Assembly (NCBI RefSeq): GCF_030056815.1
Contig: NZ_JASHKR010000012.1
Location: forward strand, 57,118 to 121,117
Reading direction: 5' to 3'
From: Rhodococcus sp. IEGM 1379
GTDB lineage: Bacteria > Actinomycetota > Actinomycetes > Mycobacteriales > Mycobacteriaceae
Length of the DNA: 64,000 nucleotides
Shown here: piece by piece, positions 10,083 to 19,630 of the stretch
How positions within the stretch are numbered: position 1 is the first letter of the stretch
Layout of the letters: each line of letters opens with the position of its first letter
Made by a program: the position numbers and the translations under genes
Notes under the pieces: generated by a model
The model's database searches: none
What the model saw: the letters and a program-made list of their open reading frames with translations, nothing else
What the model was told of the DNA's origin: nothing

Positions 10083-11081
10083 TTACGACTTGTCTGGATT
10101 CTTCAGTTCGGCATTCTTCGGATCGAGATCCTCGGTGTGATCCGATACGCGTTCGGTGTCGTCGACCGCATCGGAGTCGGTGTCGGAAGAATCTGAGGTC
10201 GAGTTTTCAACGTAGCTGTTCGACTTCAATTCGGATGGATCCTCACGACCCTTCTTGGCAAGGAGGAAGTACGCAACCGCCGCCACGAACACGATCACCG
10301 CGGTGTAGACGTTCACTCGAATTCCGGCCAACTGGTACGCCGGATCGTCACGCATGAGCTCGACAAACAGGCGTCCGACGCAGTATCCCGCGACGTAGAG
10401 AGCAAAGAGACGTCCATGGCCGATCTTGAATCGTCGGTCGACGACAACGAGCACTATGACGATCAGAATGTTCCAGACCGCTTCGTACAGGAACGTGGGA
10501 TGGACGATCTTCTCCACCACCCCGTTCGATACCCCACCGAGGACGTCCGTCTGGCCTGCGGAGTTCACTCTCTTAAATATCTCGAGGCCCCACGGGACGG
10601 TGGTCTCGCGGCCGTACAGCTCCTGATTGAAGTAGTTGCCGAACCGCCCGATTGCCTGAGCCAGAAGTACACCCGGAGCGATAGCGTCGCCGAGTGCTGC
10701 AACCGGGATACCCCGCCTGCGGCAGCCGATCCAAGCGCCGACACCACCGAGGAAGACTGCGCCCCAAATTCCGAGACCGCCGTTCCACACCTTGAGGGCG
10801 TCGATCGGGGTGCCTCCTTCGCCGAAGTACTGTGGCCAATCGGTCAGCACGTGGTACAGCCGGCCACCGATCAAACCGAACGGCACAGCCCAGACTGCAA
10901 TGTCGAGGACGGTGCCCTTCTCGCCGCCGCGCGCGACCCATCGCCGATCGCCCCAGACGATTGCGACGATAATCCCGGCGATGATGCAGAGGGCATAGGC
11001 ACGCAGTGCTATCGGCCCGACGTACCAAACGCCTTGCGACGGGCTGGGAATGTAGGCCAGCAGATCCACAGTTGAAGTCAC
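10083..11081 (-). CDS. lgt: Prolipoprotein diacylglyceryl transferase
   Basis: 332 residues. Lgt moves diacylglycerol from phosphatidylglycerol to the lipobox cysteine of prolipoproteins at the outer face of the membrane. The family signature GRFGNYFNQELYG is present, along with about seven membrane segments. Residues after about 270 form a hydrophilic Ser/Asp/Glu-rich tail, as seen in other mycolate-group Lgt proteins. The GTG start overlaps the trpA stop in a GTGA. This window holds at least two likely substrates, the MceE lipoprotein and the multicopper oxidase. Confidence 0.95.
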   Translation of the reverse strand: MTSTVDLLAYIPSPSQGVWYVGPIALRAYALCIIAGIIVAIVWGDRRWVARGGEKGTVLDIAVWAVPFGLIGGRLYHVLTDWPQYFGEGGTPIDALKVWNGGLGIWGAVFLGGVGAWIGCRRRGIPVAALGDAIAPGVLLAQAIGRFGNYFNQELYGRETTVPWGLEIFKRVNSAGQTDVLGGVSNGVVEKIVHPTFLYEAVWNILIVIVLVVVDRRFKIGHGRLFALYVAGYCVGRLFVELMRDDPAYQLAGIRVNVYTAVIVFVAAVAYFLLAKKGREDPSELKSNSYVENSTSDSSDTDSDAVDDTERVSDHTEDLDPKNAELKNPDKS

Positions 11082-11881
11082 GAGGCCACGTTAGCCGAGC
11101 GAACGCCCTCGGCGAGTTCCTCGGTGAGGGACCGGACAGCGCCCAGCCCGTTCTCGACTGCGGAGACCAATGCGGATCCGACGATGACAGCATCGGCGTA
11201 TCCGGCGATCTCGGCTGCCTGTGCTCCCGAGCGAACTCCCAAACCGACGCCAACGGGAATATCGGAGTGCGCGCGGATCCGTGCGGTGAGTTCCGGCGCC
11301 ATCGACGACACTGCGGTACGGGCTCCCGTCACACCCATCGTGGATGCTGCATAGATGAAGCCGCTACTCGCCTCGAGAGTCATCGCCAGTCGCTCCTCTG
11401 TGGACGAAGGCGCAACGAGGAAGATGCGATCGAGGTGATGCTGCCGCGATGCTTCCATCCATTCACCGGCTTCGTCCGGAATGAGGTTGGGCGTGATCAT
11501 TCCGAGCCCACCGGCCGACGCGAGGTCGCGCGAGAACTTGTCGACGCCGTACTGGACCACCGGGTTCCAGTACGTCATGACAACGGCCTTGCCGCCCACG
11601 GACGTGATCTGCTCGACAACTTTGAAGATATCGCGCAGGCGGACGCCGTTGCTGAGTGCAGTTTCAGCGGCACGCTGGATGGTGGGTCCGTCCATGACCG
11701 GATCGGAGTACGCGACGCCGACCTCGATGATGTCGCAGCCACCGTCGACCATCGTCTTGAAGACGTCGATGGATTCGGAGACCGTCGGGTAGCCCGCTGG
11801 TAAGTACCCGACGAGTGCGGCCCGGTTTTCGGCCTTGCATGCAGCAAAAGTGGATGCAAGGCGTGATGGTCGTTCGCTCAC
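11078..11881 (-). CDS. trpA: Tryptophan synthase alpha subunit
   Basis: About 267 residues in a TIM barrel that cleaves indole-3-glycerol phosphate to indole and glyceraldehyde 3-phosphate. The active-site glutamate lies in [18 protein letters not shown], which also holds the conserved aspartate. The phosphate-binding loops GVTGAR and [11 protein letters not shown] are present near the C-terminus. The GTG start at 11881 overlaps the trpB stop in a GTGA, and the gene in turn overlaps lgt, so trpB-trpA-lgt are translationally coupled. Confidence 0.96.
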   Translation of the reverse strand: MSERPSRLASTFAACKAENRAALVGYLPAGYPTVSESIDVFKTMVDGGCDIIEVGVAYSDPVMDGPTIQRAAETALSNGVRLRDIFKVVEQITSVGGKAVVMTYWNPVVQYGVDKFSRDLASAGGLGMITPNLIPDEAGEWMEASRQHHLDRIFLVAPSSTEERLAMTLEASSGFIYAASTMGVTGARTAVSSMAPELTARIRAHSDIPVGVGLGVRSGAQAAEIAGYADAVIVGSALVSAVENGLGAVRSLTEELAEGVRSANVAS

Positions 11882-13197
11882 TTGTCGGAGCCTTCCGTGT
11901 TGTTCTGATCGGCAGTCTGCGCTTCGGCGTTGTCGAAGAGACCGAACCACCTGGCGGCGGTGTCCATGTCTTTATCGCCGCGACCGGACAGGTTGACGAC
12001 GATGATGGCGCCCTCGCCCAGTTCCTTGCCGAGCCGCAGTGCACCGGCAACGGCGTGCGCGGATTCGATTGCGGGGATGATGCCTTCGCGCCGTGAAAGC
12101 AGCAGAAGTGCGTCCATCGCTTCGGCATCGGTGACGGGTTCGTAGGTCGCCCGGCCGATGTCATTGAGGTACGCATGTTCGGGACCGACGCCCGGGTAGT
12201 CCAAACCGGCCGAGATGGAATGCGACTCGATGGTCTGACCATCTTCGTCCTGCAGCAGGTACGAGTACGCACCCTGGAATGCACCCGGCGTACCGCCGGC
12301 GAATGTTGCTGCATGCCTACCAGTTTCGACGCCGTCACCGGCAGCCTCGTAGCCGACCAACCGCACCGACAGATCGTCGATGAAGGGATGGAAGATTCCG
12401 ATCGCGTTGGAGCCGCCGCCGACACACGCCGTGACCGCGTCGGGCAGTCGACCCGTCAAGGCCTTCACCTGGGCACGCGCTTCGAGTCCGATCACACGCT
12501 GGAAATCGCGAACGATTGTCGGGAACGGGTGGGGCCCGGCGGCGGTGCCGAAGCAGTAATATGTGTTGTCCGCGTGAGAAACCCAGTCGCGGAGGGCTTC
12601 GTTGATCGCGTCCTTGAGCGTGCGCGAACCGGTTTCGACCGAGACGACCTCGGCACCGAGTAGACGCATCCGGGCGACGTTCAATGCTTGACGTTCGGTA
12701 TCGACGGCGCCCATGTAGATGACGCATTCGAGGCCGAGCAATGCGCACGCTGTAGCCGACGCGACGCCGTGCTGGCCTGCACCGGTCTCGGCGATGATAC
12801 GCGTCTTGCCCATCCGCTTGGCGAGGAGAACCTGGCCGAGGACGTTGTTGATCTTGTGAGAACCGGTGTGGTTCAGGTCTTCACGCTTGAGAATGATCCG
12901 AGCACCGCCGGCGTACTCGCTCATGCGTGTGGCTTCGAAGATCGGCGACGGACGGCCGGTGTAATCGCGCTGCAGTCGATCAAGTTCGTTCAAGAACGAG
13001 TCGTCTGCGCGAGCCTTTTCGTATTCGGCGGTAACTTCTTCGATGACCGCCATGAGGGCTTCCGGCACGTGCCGTCCGCCGTAAACGCCGAAATGGCCAC
13101 CGGCGTCTGGATCATGTGTGGTGCGCTCGGTAAGTCCGGCACTGGCGGGCGGCAAATTGTCACCCTTGAAGACTGGTCCCTGAGTACGTGAAGTCAC
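11878..13197 (-). CDS. trpB: Tryptophan synthase beta subunit
   Basis: About 439 residues. This PLP enzyme joins indole and serine to give tryptophan. The PLP lysine is in [15 protein letters not shown]; the glycine-rich phosphate loop [12 protein letters not shown] and the ammonium-channel segment [11 protein letters not shown] are present. The start is uncertain: GTG at 13197 (MTSRTQG) is favoured, while an in-frame TTG at 13215 would add six residues. It is separated from trpC by about 120 nt containing a tandem repeat. Confidence 0.96.
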   Translation of the reverse strand: MTSRTQGPVFKGDNLPPASAGLTERTTHDPDAGGHFGVYGGRHVPEALMAVIEEVTAEYEKARADDSFLNELDRLQRDYTGRPSPIFEATRMSEYAGGARIILKREDLNHTGSHKINNVLGQVLLAKRMGKTRIIAETGAGQHGVASATACALLGLECVIYMGAVDTERQALNVARMRLLGAEVVSVETGSRTLKDAINEALRDWVSHADNTYYCFGTAAGPHPFPTIVRDFQRVIGLEARAQVKALTGRLPDAVTACVGGGSNAIGIFHPFIDDLSVRLVGYEAAGDGVETGRHAATFAGGTPGAFQGAYSYLLQDEDGQTIESHSISAGLDYPGVGPEHAYLNDIGRATYEPVTDAEAMDALLLLSRREGIIPAIESAHAVAGALRLGKELGEGAIIVVNLSGRGDKDMDTAARWFGLFDNAEAQTADQNNTEGSDK

Positions 13198-13226
13198 TCC
13201 CCCAGTCTGCCCCAAGCGTGGCGGTG

Positions 13227-13298
13227 GTCACCGCCCGGGTCCGGGCAAATGTCACCGCCCGAGTGCGGGCAAATGTCACCGCTCGGGTGCAGACAAAC
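13227..13298. repeat. Three tandem 24-bp repeats between trpC and trpB
   Basis: Units at 13227-13250, 13251-13274 and 13275-13298 share GTCACCGCCCGGGT-like starts and GGGCAAAT-like ends. The first two each form a small hairpin, GCCCG-N4-CGGGC; the third has diverged (GCTCG...CAGAC). A partial fourth copy seems to run into the trpC stop region. No T-tract is present. Confidence 0.85.
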
Positions 13299-13320
13299 GG
13301 CACCCGAGCAGTCGGTCAAC

Positions 13321-14130
13321 TCAGCGAGACGGTTTGGGGCACGAAGGATGCGCCCCGGCGTTGACCAGATCAGCAACAGCCTTGCGCGGATCTCCACTGG
13401 TCACGAGGCCTTCGCCAACCAGAACAGCGTCGGCCCCAGCTCCGGCGTAGGCCAGCAGATCAGCGGTACCGCGAACTCCGGACTCGGCGATCTTGATGGT
13501 TTCGGTGGGTAGCCCGGGAGCGATCCGACCGAAGGTGTTCATGTCGACCTCGAGGGTCTTGAGGTCGCGGGCGTTGACACCGATCACCTTGGCACCGGCT
13601 TCGAGAGCGCGGTTTGCCTCTTCCTCGGTGTGAACCTCGACGAGTGCCGTCATTCCCAAGGATTCGGTGCGATCGATCAGCGAGGCGAGTGCCTGCTGTT
13701 CCAGTGCCGCCACGATCAACAGAATGACGTCGGCGCCGTGCGCCCGTGCTTCGTGAATCTGGTAAGGACCGACGATAAAGTCCTTGCGCAACACCGGAAT
13801 CGTGACCGCCTTGCGGACTGCGTCAAGATCGGCGAGCGATCCGTGGAAGCGTCGTTCCTCGGTAAGAACGCTGATGATTCGAGCGCCGCCGGCTTGGTAG
13901 GCCGCGGCCAACTCTGCGGGATCAGCGATGTCGGCAAGAGCACCCTTGGAGGGGCTCGCGCGCTTCACCTCGGCGATGACGCCGATGCTCGGTTCGAGAA
14001 GTGCCGCTACAGCATCGAGTGCCGGTGGCGCAGCGGCCGCAGCAGCCTTGACTGCAGCGAAGTCGAGTACGGCTTCGCGGGCGGCGACATCTGCGCGCAC
14101 CCCGTCGAGAATCGAGTCGAGTACGGTCAT
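13321..14130 (-). CDS. trpC: Indole-3-glycerol phosphate synthase
   Basis: 269 residues, single-function TrpC without a fused TrpF. It closes carboxyphenylamino-deoxyribulose phosphate to indole-3-glycerol phosphate. Conserved segments are [12 protein letters not shown] near residue 53, the catalytic [27 protein letters not shown] and [12 protein letters not shown]. It sits between the Trp-associated membrane protein and trpB in the same order as in mycobacteria. The PLP-free TIM barrel looks complete. Confidence 0.96.
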   Translation of the reverse strand: MTVLDSILDGVRADVAAREAVLDFAAVKAAAAAAPPALDAVAALLEPSIGVIAEVKRASPSKGALADIADPAELAAAYQAGGARIISVLTEERRFHGSLADLDAVRKAVTIPVLRKDFIVGPYQIHEARAHGADVILLIVAALEQQALASLIDRTESLGMTALVEVHTEEEANRALEAGAKVIGVNARDLKTLEVDMNTFGRIAPGLPTETIKIAESGVRGTADLLAYAGAGADAVLVGEGLVTSGDPRKAVADLVNAGAHPSCPKPSR

Positions 14131-14260
14131 CGTGGCCCGAATCCTTTCTGGGCAAGAGTCTGATGTGAGTTACGTCATCAGGATGTGGTCAGCCTAGTGG
14201 GGCGATTTTTTGGTACTCCGTCCGGGTACCCACGCCGTCAAAATTCAGGCAAAACCGACG
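14131..14260. other. Spacer between trpC and Trp-associated membrane gene
   Basis: About 130 nt with no credible gene. A short inverted pair, GGTAC and GTACC (about 14210-14228), lies near a run of six T residues, but no convincing terminator or promoter could be defined on the minus strand. Confidence 0.4.
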
Positions 14261-14959
14261 TCAGGATCGTGAATCCTTACCTGGATCTCGATCGTCGGCA
14301 TCGAGAGTCGGATCCTCTCCCGCGTCGAGCGCATCCCACAGCATCCGTTGTGTCACAGGCTCGTCGGACGCGCCACCACTTCCCTGCCCGAGCTTTGCCG
14401 CAGCCTCGCGTCGGGCAGCGGGGTTGTCGTATTTCGACGACAGACCGGCGCGAGCCTTAGGCTTTCGCATCAGCAAAGCCGCGGCCGCGAACGCCGCAAT
14501 CGCTCCGAACAGAGCCAGCAGCGCCGGAAAAATCGGAACGTCGGTGGAGACCTCTTCGAGATGACTCGACAGCTCGGCAAGATCGGCCGCGCGATCAGCC
14601 GAAGCCCCCGAGACCAACAACTGAACCGCCGGAACCGCAACCGCAACACCGACCAGTGCCACCATCAGTCCGACGATCCGAACGGCCCATCCACGCACCG
14701 CGAACGACGCCGCAATTGCGGCCAGCAGCGCCAGCGCCAATGGCGTCATCGCCGCGGCCCAGATACTGCCGTCGAGGTCGGTAGTCCGCTCGAGGGTCTT
14801 GCCGTCGTTGGAAACGACACTCACCCAGGTCATCCGCGAACTGCCCCACAGCGCGGCCGCAGCCAACGCCAAGAGCAACGTGGCCAACATTGCGGAGTTA
14901 CGTCCCGAACGAGACTTCGTCGAGTCGGCCCCTACCGCATTCGCAGCCTGGTCGCTCAT
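14261..14959 (-). CDS. Trp operon-associated integral membrane protein
   Basis: 232 residues with four hydrophobic segments (about 25-45, 72-92, 97-117 and 148-168) and a charged C-terminal tail. It matches the family found inside actinobacterial trp operons (Trp_oprn_chp type, Rv1610 position), whose function is unknown. It overlaps the end of trpE by 4 nt (ATGA), so it is co-translated with trpE. A role in tryptophan-related transport or membrane sensing is only a guess from location. Confidence 0.85.
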   Translation of the reverse strand: MSDQAANAVGADSTKSRSGRNSAMLATLLLALAAAALWGSSRMTWVSVVSNDGKTLERTTDLDGSIWAAAMTPLALALLAAIAASFAVRGWAVRIVGLMVALVGVAVAVPAVQLLVSGASADRAADLAELSSHLEEVSTDVPIFPALLALFGAIAAFAAAALLMRKPKARAGLSSKYDNPAARREAAAKLGQGSGGASDEPVTQRMLWDALDAGEDPTLDADDRDPGKDSRS

Positions 14960-16542
14960 TTGCCTTCACCTCCGATGGTGCGCAATGTGTGCGCCGACGC
15001 AATAGCGCTGAGCACTGCCATTGCCTTGTTACGTGCTTCGGTGTCCTCGTAGACCGGATCGGAATCGGCGACGATTCCGGCGCCGGCCTGCACGTATCCG
15101 ATGCCGTCCTTGATCAGAGCGGTGCGGATGGCGATCGCTGTGTCGGCGTCGCCCGCGAAATCGAGGTATCCGACGATGCCGCCGTAGACACCGCGCCTGG
15201 TGGGTTCGAGTTCTTCGATCAACTGCATTGCCCGTACCTTCGGCGCGCCCGAGAGCGTTCCCGCCGGGAAGCAGGCGGTGACCGCGTCGAGTGCGTTCTT
15301 ACCGTCTGCGAGGTGCCCGGTCACCGTCGACACGAGGTGCATGACGTGGCTGTAGCGCTCGATATGCCGGTAGTCGTGCACCTTCACCGTGCCCGGTCGA
15401 CAAACCCGTCCGAGGTCGTTGCGTCCGAGGTCGACCAACATCAGGTGTTCGGAATTTTCCTTCTCGTCTGCGAGGAGGTCCTTCTCGAGCAGGATGTCGT
15501 CTTCTTCGGTGGCGCCGCGCCACCGGGTCCCGGCGATGGGGTGGGTAGTTGCCACTCCCTCCGCGACGGTGACCAGCGCTTCGGGGCTGGACCCGACAAT
15601 CGAGAAGGCTGTTTCGCCATTACCGTTCGGAACGTTGAGCAGGTACATGTAGGGGCTCGGGTTCGAGGCACGCAACATCCGGTACACGTCGATAGGCGCT
15701 GCTGTGCAATCGATTTCGAATCGTTGGGAAAGCACGACCTGGAATGCTTCACCGGCTTCGATGTCGCCGATCAGCTTCTTCACATCGACGCCGAAGCTCT
15801 CGGTGGTTCGTTGACGGCGGTAGTCCGGGGTGGCTTTCGCGAATGTGGACACCGTCGACTTGGCCGGTGCCGCAAGTGCCAGAGTCATCGCGTCGAGGCG
15901 AGCTACCGCGTCGTCATAAGCAGAGTCGACGCGTTCATCGGTGCCGTCCCAGTTGACTGCGTTGGCAATCAACGTGATCGCGCCTTCGTGATGATCGACG
16001 GCAGCGATGTCTGCGGCCAGCAGCATCACCATTTCGGGGATCTGCAGATCGTCGACCGCCGAGTTGCCCAACTTTTCGAGGCGGCGGACGGCGTCGTATC
16101 CGAGGAAACCGACCATGCCACCCGTCAACGGCGGCAGATCGGGTAGACGCTCGGAGCGCAGGAGCTCGAGGGTGGCACCGAGTGCATCGATGGGATCGCC
16201 GCCCGACGGCGCACCGGCCGGAACGTTGCCGTACCAGGCCGCTTCACCGTCGATCACGGTCAATGCGGCCGGAGAGCCGACGCCGATGAACGACCACCGA
16301 GACCATGATCGACCGTTCTCGGCCGACTCGAGCATGAAGGTTCCGGGACGATTGCCGGCCAACTTCTCGTACGCCGAGAGCGGAGTTTCGGAGTCCGCCA
16401 ACACTTTACGTGTCACCGGAACTACCCGATGCTCGGCAGCGAGAGCACGGAACTGCTCACGCGTGGTGGTGGAATCCGACGCCACACCGACAATCGCGGT
16501 GTCGGACGAGGGTGCGGACTTGGAGGTGGGCTCACCGTGCAT
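14956..16542 (-). CDS. trpE: Anthranilate synthase component I
   Basis: 528 residues. It forms anthranilate from chorismate, with ammonia from a TrpG partner not seen in this window. The N-terminal tryptophan feedback site is marked by [10 protein letters not shown] and WSRWSFIG; the catalytic half includes [39 protein letters not shown] and [18 protein letters not shown]. The ATG at 16542 is preceded by GATGGAGAC. Only 57 nt separate it from the divergent peroxiredoxin gene, leaving no room for a long attenuator, and no Trp-rich leader peptide was seen. Confidence 0.96.
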   Translation of the reverse strand: MHGEPTSKSAPSSDTAIVGVASDSTTTREQFRALAAEHRVVPVTRKVLADSETPLSAYEKLAGNRPGTFMLESAENGRSWSRWSFIGVGSPAALTVIDGEAAWYGNVPAGAPSGGDPIDALGATLELLRSERLPDLPPLTGGMVGFLGYDAVRRLEKLGNSAVDDLQIPEMVMLLAADIAAVDHHEGAITLIANAVNWDGTDERVDSAYDDAVARLDAMTLALAAPAKSTVSTFAKATPDYRRQRTTESFGVDVKKLIGDIEAGEAFQVVLSQRFEIDCTAAPIDVYRMLRASNPSPYMYLLNVPNGNGETAFSIVGSSPEALVTVAEGVATTHPIAGTRWRGATEEDDILLEKDLLADEKENSEHLMLVDLGRNDLGRVCRPGTVKVHDYRHIERYSHVMHLVSTVTGHLADGKNALDAVTACFPAGTLSGAPKVRAMQLIEELEPTRRGVYGGIVGYLDFAGDADTAIAIRTALIKDGIGYVQAGAGIVADSDPVYEDTEARNKAMAVLSAIASAHTLRTIGGEGK

Positions 16543-16599
16543 GTCTCCATCATCCCAGGCTCACCCACAGCTGCGTCGTGCGCGGGTAACCTCGACCAA

Positions 16600-17058
16600 A
16601 TGAAACCAGGTCAGCTTGCTCCCGATTTCACTCTGCCCGATCAGGACGGAACGCCCCGTTCGCTGACCAGTTTGTTGGAGAACGGCCCACTGGTCTTGTT
16701 CTTCTACCCCGCCGCATCTACGCCCGTGTGCACCGCTGAGGCCTGCCATTTCCGGGATCTCGGCAAGGAATTCGCTGAAGTCGGTGCCACCCGCGCGGGT
16801 ATCAGCACCGACACTGTGGAGGCGCAATCAACGTTTGCGACCGCACAGTCCTTCGACTATCCACTGCTGGCCGATACCGACGGCACTGTTGCCGAGCAGT
16901 TCGACGTCAAGCGCGGCTTGCTCGGAAAATTGGCTCCGGTCAAACGATCCACGTTCGTGATCGATATCGATCGAACTGTCCTCAAGGTGATTTCGAGCGA
17001 GTTCCGCGCCAGCACTCACGGCGATCAGGCGGTCGAGTTCCTCCGAAATCGCAACTGA
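16600..17058 (+). CDS. Peroxiredoxin, Bcp/PrxQ type
   Basis: 152 residues. A thioredoxin-fold thiol peroxidase that reduces H2O2 and organic hydroperoxides. The peroxidatic Cys44 sits in ASTPVCTAEAC, and Cys49, five residues later, is the likely resolving cysteine as in PrxQ. The ATG at 16600 starts the conserved MKPGQLAPDFTLPDQDG. It is divergent from trpE, the same neighbour as M. tuberculosis bcpB (Rv1608c). Confidence 0.92.
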   Translation: MKPGQLAPDFTLPDQDGTPRSLTSLLENGPLVLFFYPAASTPVCTAEACHFRDLGKEFAEVGATRAGISTDTVEAQSTFATAQSFDYPLLADTDGTVAEQFDVKRGLLGKLAPVKRSTFVIDIDRTVLKVISSEFRASTHGDQAVEFLRNRN

Positions 17059-17063
17059 CTCAG

Positions 17064-17846
17064 CTACGCAACCTGAATCGAGCGCTTCGCCAGTCCCATC
17101 CAGAACCCGTCGATCACCTGTTCGGGAACCTGTTCCGGGTCGGACGAAGCACCCAGCGTGACAAAAAGTGGCGCGAAGTGCTCGATGGTCGGGTGCGCGT
17201 ACGGCATCCCGGGCGCTTGTGCCCGGAAGTCGATCAGCGAGTCGACGTCACCAGCGGCAAATCGCTCCCCCGCCCAAGCGTCGAATTCGGCGGACCAACC
17301 CGGGGCCTTCGCTTCGGGCGACGGGTCTCGCAGGAACGGTAGGCCGTGCGTCGTGAAGCCGGATCCCACAATCAGAACACCCTGTTCACGCAATGGACGC
17401 AACCTCTGCCCGAGGTGAAGCAGTCGCTCGGGATCGAGCGTCGGCAGAGATATCTGCAATACCGGAATATCTGCGTCCGGGTACATAACAGTGAGTGGCA
17501 CGTAGGCGCCGTGGTCGAGTCCGCGGTTCGGTTGCTGCACTACCTGCTCATTGTCAGGCATCAATGCGGCCACCTGTGCGGCCAGATCCGGCGCGCCGGG
17601 CGCGGTGTAGGTGGTGCGGTAGAACCGCTCGGGGAATCCACCGAAGTCGTAGATCAACGGAGTGCCAGTAGTTGTCGATCCGATGGTCAGGGGTGCCGAT
17701 TCCCAGTGTGCGGAGACAACCAGAATGGCCGTCGGCCGTGGCAGATCGCCGGCCCACGCGCCCAGTTGCTTCACCCACAGTGCGCTGTCTACCAGTGGCG
17801 GAGCGCCATGACTGAGGTACAGCGCAGGCATCGTGGTCGCGGACAT
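17064..17846 (-). CDS. LigB-family extradiol dioxygenase (DODA-like)
   Basis: About 260 residues of the class III extradiol ring-cleavage family, close to 4,5-DOPA dioxygenases. Likely metal-binding and catalytic histidines are in LYLSHGAPPLVD, VVSAHWES, GLDHGAYVPL and FTTHGLPFL. It should open a catechol-type ring with O2 and a non-haem metal; the substrate is unknown. The ATG at 17846 is favoured over 17858 by a GGGAG upstream. It is divergent from a MarR regulator, which probably controls it through the palindrome in between, and it converges with the peroxiredoxin gene. Confidence 0.87.
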   Translation of the reverse strand: MSATTMPALYLSHGAPPLVDSALWVKQLGAWAGDLPRPTAILVVSAHWESAPLTIGSTTTGTPLIYDFGGFPERFYRTTYTAPGAPDLAAQVAALMPDNEQVVQQPNRGLDHGAYVPLTVMYPDADIPVLQISLPTLDPERLLHLGQRLRPLREQGVLIVGSGFTTHGLPFLRDPSPEAKAPGWSAEFDAWAGERFAAGDVDSLIDFRAQAPGMPYAHPTIEHFAPLFVTLGASSDPEQVPEQVIDGFWMGLAKRSIQVA

Positions 17847-17878
17847 GGTGGCTCCCAAGGTTCGATAAACTCATTTAA

Positions 17879-17892
17879 GTTGAAGGTTCAAC
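17879..17892. promoter_or_regulatory. Palindrome in dioxygenase-marR intergenic region
   Basis: GTTGAAGGTTCAAC has perfect 6-nt arms (GTTGAA/TTCAAC) around GG, in an AT-rich stretch with TTAAGT before it and TAATATATAT after it. It lies 32 nt from the dioxygenase start. Size, symmetry and position suit a MarR-family operator. No binding evidence exists. Confidence 0.55.
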
Positions 17893-18007
17893 CTAATATA
17901 TATCTCAACGCGTGAAACCCGCAACTATTCCCTGACTGAACCGTCTCGCCGCACATCTGAGACTCTGTACCTGCACCATGCATGCAGTACCAGGAGGAGA
18001 TACACCG

Positions 18008-18517
18008 ATGAGCGAACAGCACACGCAAGCCGAGCCGCAGGCCCCGACCACCTGGCTCACCGCCGAGCAGCAGGAAGCGTGGCTCTCCCTCATCTCGCTC
18101 GTCACACGACTACCGGCAGCGCTCGACACCCAACTCCAACGGGATTCTGCACTAACACATTTCGAATACTTCGTGCTCTCGGCACTCTCGGATGCACCCG
18201 ACCGCAAGCTACAGCTGTCCACACTGGCGCAGCGGGCGAACGCATCACTGTCACGGCTCTCGCACGTCGTCACCAAGTTGGAGAGAGTCGGCTGGGTCCG
18301 GCGTGAGGTAATCCGCGGCAGCCGAGGATCCAACGCGGTCCTGACCGACGAAGGAATGGCCAAGGTCGTCGAAGCCGCACCGGGTCACGTCAACCTGGTC
18401 CAAGCACTCATCTTCGAAGGCCTCGACGACAATCAGGTCGCTCAACTCTCGGAGTTGAGCACTGCAATGCTCACCCAACTCGACAAGGGCATCGAAGCGG
18501 GTCTCGGCAAAGCCTGA
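18008..18517 (+). CDS. MarR-family transcriptional regulator
   Basis: 169 residues. A central winged helix-turn-helix (about residues 50-115) includes LQLSTLAQRANASLSRLSHVV and the wing RREVIRGSRGSNAVLTDEG; flanking helices form the dimer interface. The ATG at 18008 follows a strong AGGAGG ribosome site. It is divergently arranged with the LigB dioxygenase, the classic layout for a MarR repressor relieved by a phenolic ligand. Target and ligand are inferred from position. Confidence 0.9.
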   Translation: MSEQHTQAEPQAPTTWLTAEQQEAWLSLISLVTRLPAALDTQLQRDSALTHFEYFVLSALSDAPDRKLQLSTLAQRANASLSRLSHVVTKLERVGWVRREVIRGSRGSNAVLTDEGMAKVVEAAPGHVNLVQALIFEGLDDNQVAQLSELSTAMLTQLDKGIEAGLGKA

Positions 18518-18531
18518 CGGCACCCCTCGCT

Positions 18532-18577
18532 TTGCCTGCACCTACCACTCCCGTAGTGTCTGGACACATGTCTGGTA
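18532..18577 (+). promoter_or_regulatory. TetR1 promoter with 18-bp operator over the start codon
   Basis: TTGCCT (18532-18537), 16 nt, then TAGTGT (18554-18559) fits a -35/-10 pair. The start ATG at 18568 is only 8 nt past the -10, so the mRNA is probably leaderless. The site at 18560-18577 reads, on the minus strand, TACCAG-ACATGT-GTCCAG and covers the start. A 16-mer within it is identical to one at the start of the second TetR gene. Confidence 0.65.
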
Positions 18578-19155
18578 AGGCTAAATTCGAGTCCACTCGT
18601 CGGCGGTTGTCGGAGCAGCAAGCCGAAACTGTTGATCGCTTGACCACCGCCGCGGTCGCGATACTACGTACACACGGGTTCTCCGAGTTAACCGTCCGGA
18701 TGGTTGCCACCGAGGCCGGAGTCGCCGCAGCCACGGCGTACACGTATTTTTCGTCCAAGAGCCATCTCGTCGCAGAACTATTCTGGCGACGACTCGACGC
18801 CCTCCCACGCGAAGCCTCGACCGACATCGACCGAGAGGCTCGGGTCCGCTCGGTACTGCGCAGTGTCGCTCTCCTCGTCTCCGACGAACCGGAACTCGCA
18901 GCCGCCGTCACTACCGCGATGATGGCTAACGACCCGGACGTCGAACACCTTCGCGCACGGATCGGGAAGAATATTCGTGCACGTCTCGTCGAAGCCCTGG
19001 GCCCGGATCACGACGCAGACGTCCTCGAAGCTCTCGAAATCGCCTGGTCGGGAGCACTTGTCCGCGCCGGGATGGGCTACGAGTCGTACTCGCAGATAGC
19101 TGACCGCCTCGAAATCACCGCGAGGCTGATCATGGCCGGTCAGTCGCAGCATTGA
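18568..19155 (+). CDS. TetR-family regulator 1
   Basis: 195 residues. The N-terminal helix-turn-helix (about 20-65) reads TTAAVAILRTHGFSELTVRM then AGVAAATAYTYFSSKSHLVA, and a ligand-binding helical domain follows. It is a clear paralogue of the regulator at 37060-37635, sharing ESTRRRL, AATAYTYFSSK and the ending GALVRAGMGY. It faces the Mce operon end-to-end with a 7-nt gap. The likely autoregulatory site overlaps its start codon. It probably controls the neighbouring uptake and P450 locus, as an inference from the shared site. Confidence 0.9.
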   Translation: MSGKAKFESTRRRLSEQQAETVDRLTTAAVAILRTHGFSELTVRMVATEAGVAAATAYTYFSSKSHLVAELFWRRLDALPREASTDIDREARVRSVLRSVALLVSDEPELAAAVTTAMMANDPDVEHLRARIGKNIRARLVEALGPDHDADVLEALEIAWSGALVRAGMGYESYSQIADRLEITARLIMAGQSQH

Positions 19156-19162
19156 CCGGGGG

Positions 19163-19630
19163 TTAGATCGGCGTCAACTCACCGACCAACCACTGGCCGT
19201 CTACCCGATCGACGATCACTCGAACTCGACTCGAACTCGATGCGGGAGCAGGCTGGGCAAAACTCGTGGTGATCTGGTCAACGAACATCAGCAGTTCCGC
19301 GTGATCGTCACCGGCAGTGAGCAATCCGACGTCGATAACTCGTGCTCTCGTACTGATGCCCTTAGCTTTCGATTGGGGAACAACACTTGTCGTGGCAAAA
19401 TCGACGAACCCGTCCTTGAATGATCCGGTCGCACCGTTCGCGGCCTCGCCAAGGTCTCGGTCGACGGTTTCGCTGTTGTAGCTGAGCAAATCCTCCACCA
19501 ACGTGGGGGCTTCTGCCATTACATCCGCACGCACTGTCTTGAGGGCCGCGGCTTCGTGACGAATCCAGAGCAATGCACCGGCTGCAATAACGAGAACGGC
19601 TGTGAGCGCGGCCGCTATCACCCGCCTCAC
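19163..19630 (-). CDS. Mce-associated membrane protein (second)
   Basis: 155 residues: one N-terminal membrane helix (about 3-24) and an extracytoplasmic domain. Proteins of this type (Mam/OmamA-like) sit downstream of mce operons in mycobacteria and Rhodococcus and stabilise the importer. The helix-rich segment after the membrane anchor, followed by a beta-rich C-terminus ending VDRVDGQWLVGELTPI, matches this family. It overlaps the preceding Mam gene by 4 nt and is the last gene of the 19.4-kb run. Confidence 0.83.
   Translation of the reverse strand: MRRVIAAALTAVLVIAAGALLWIRHEAAALKTVRADVMAEAPTLVEDLLSYNSETVDRDLGEAANGATGSFKDGFVDFATTSVVPQSKAKGISTRARVIDVGLLTAGDDHAELLMFVDQITTSFAQPAPASSSSRVRVIVDRVDGQWLVGELTPI

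Noticed and set aside
13194..13397. Small minus-strand frame over the trpC-trpB gap
   Set aside because: It is made by translating the 24-bp repeat (GGDICP units) and overlaps trpC; not a gene.
14890..16146. 418-codon plus-strand frame opposite trpE
   Set aside because: Shadow; trpE motifs fill the other strand.
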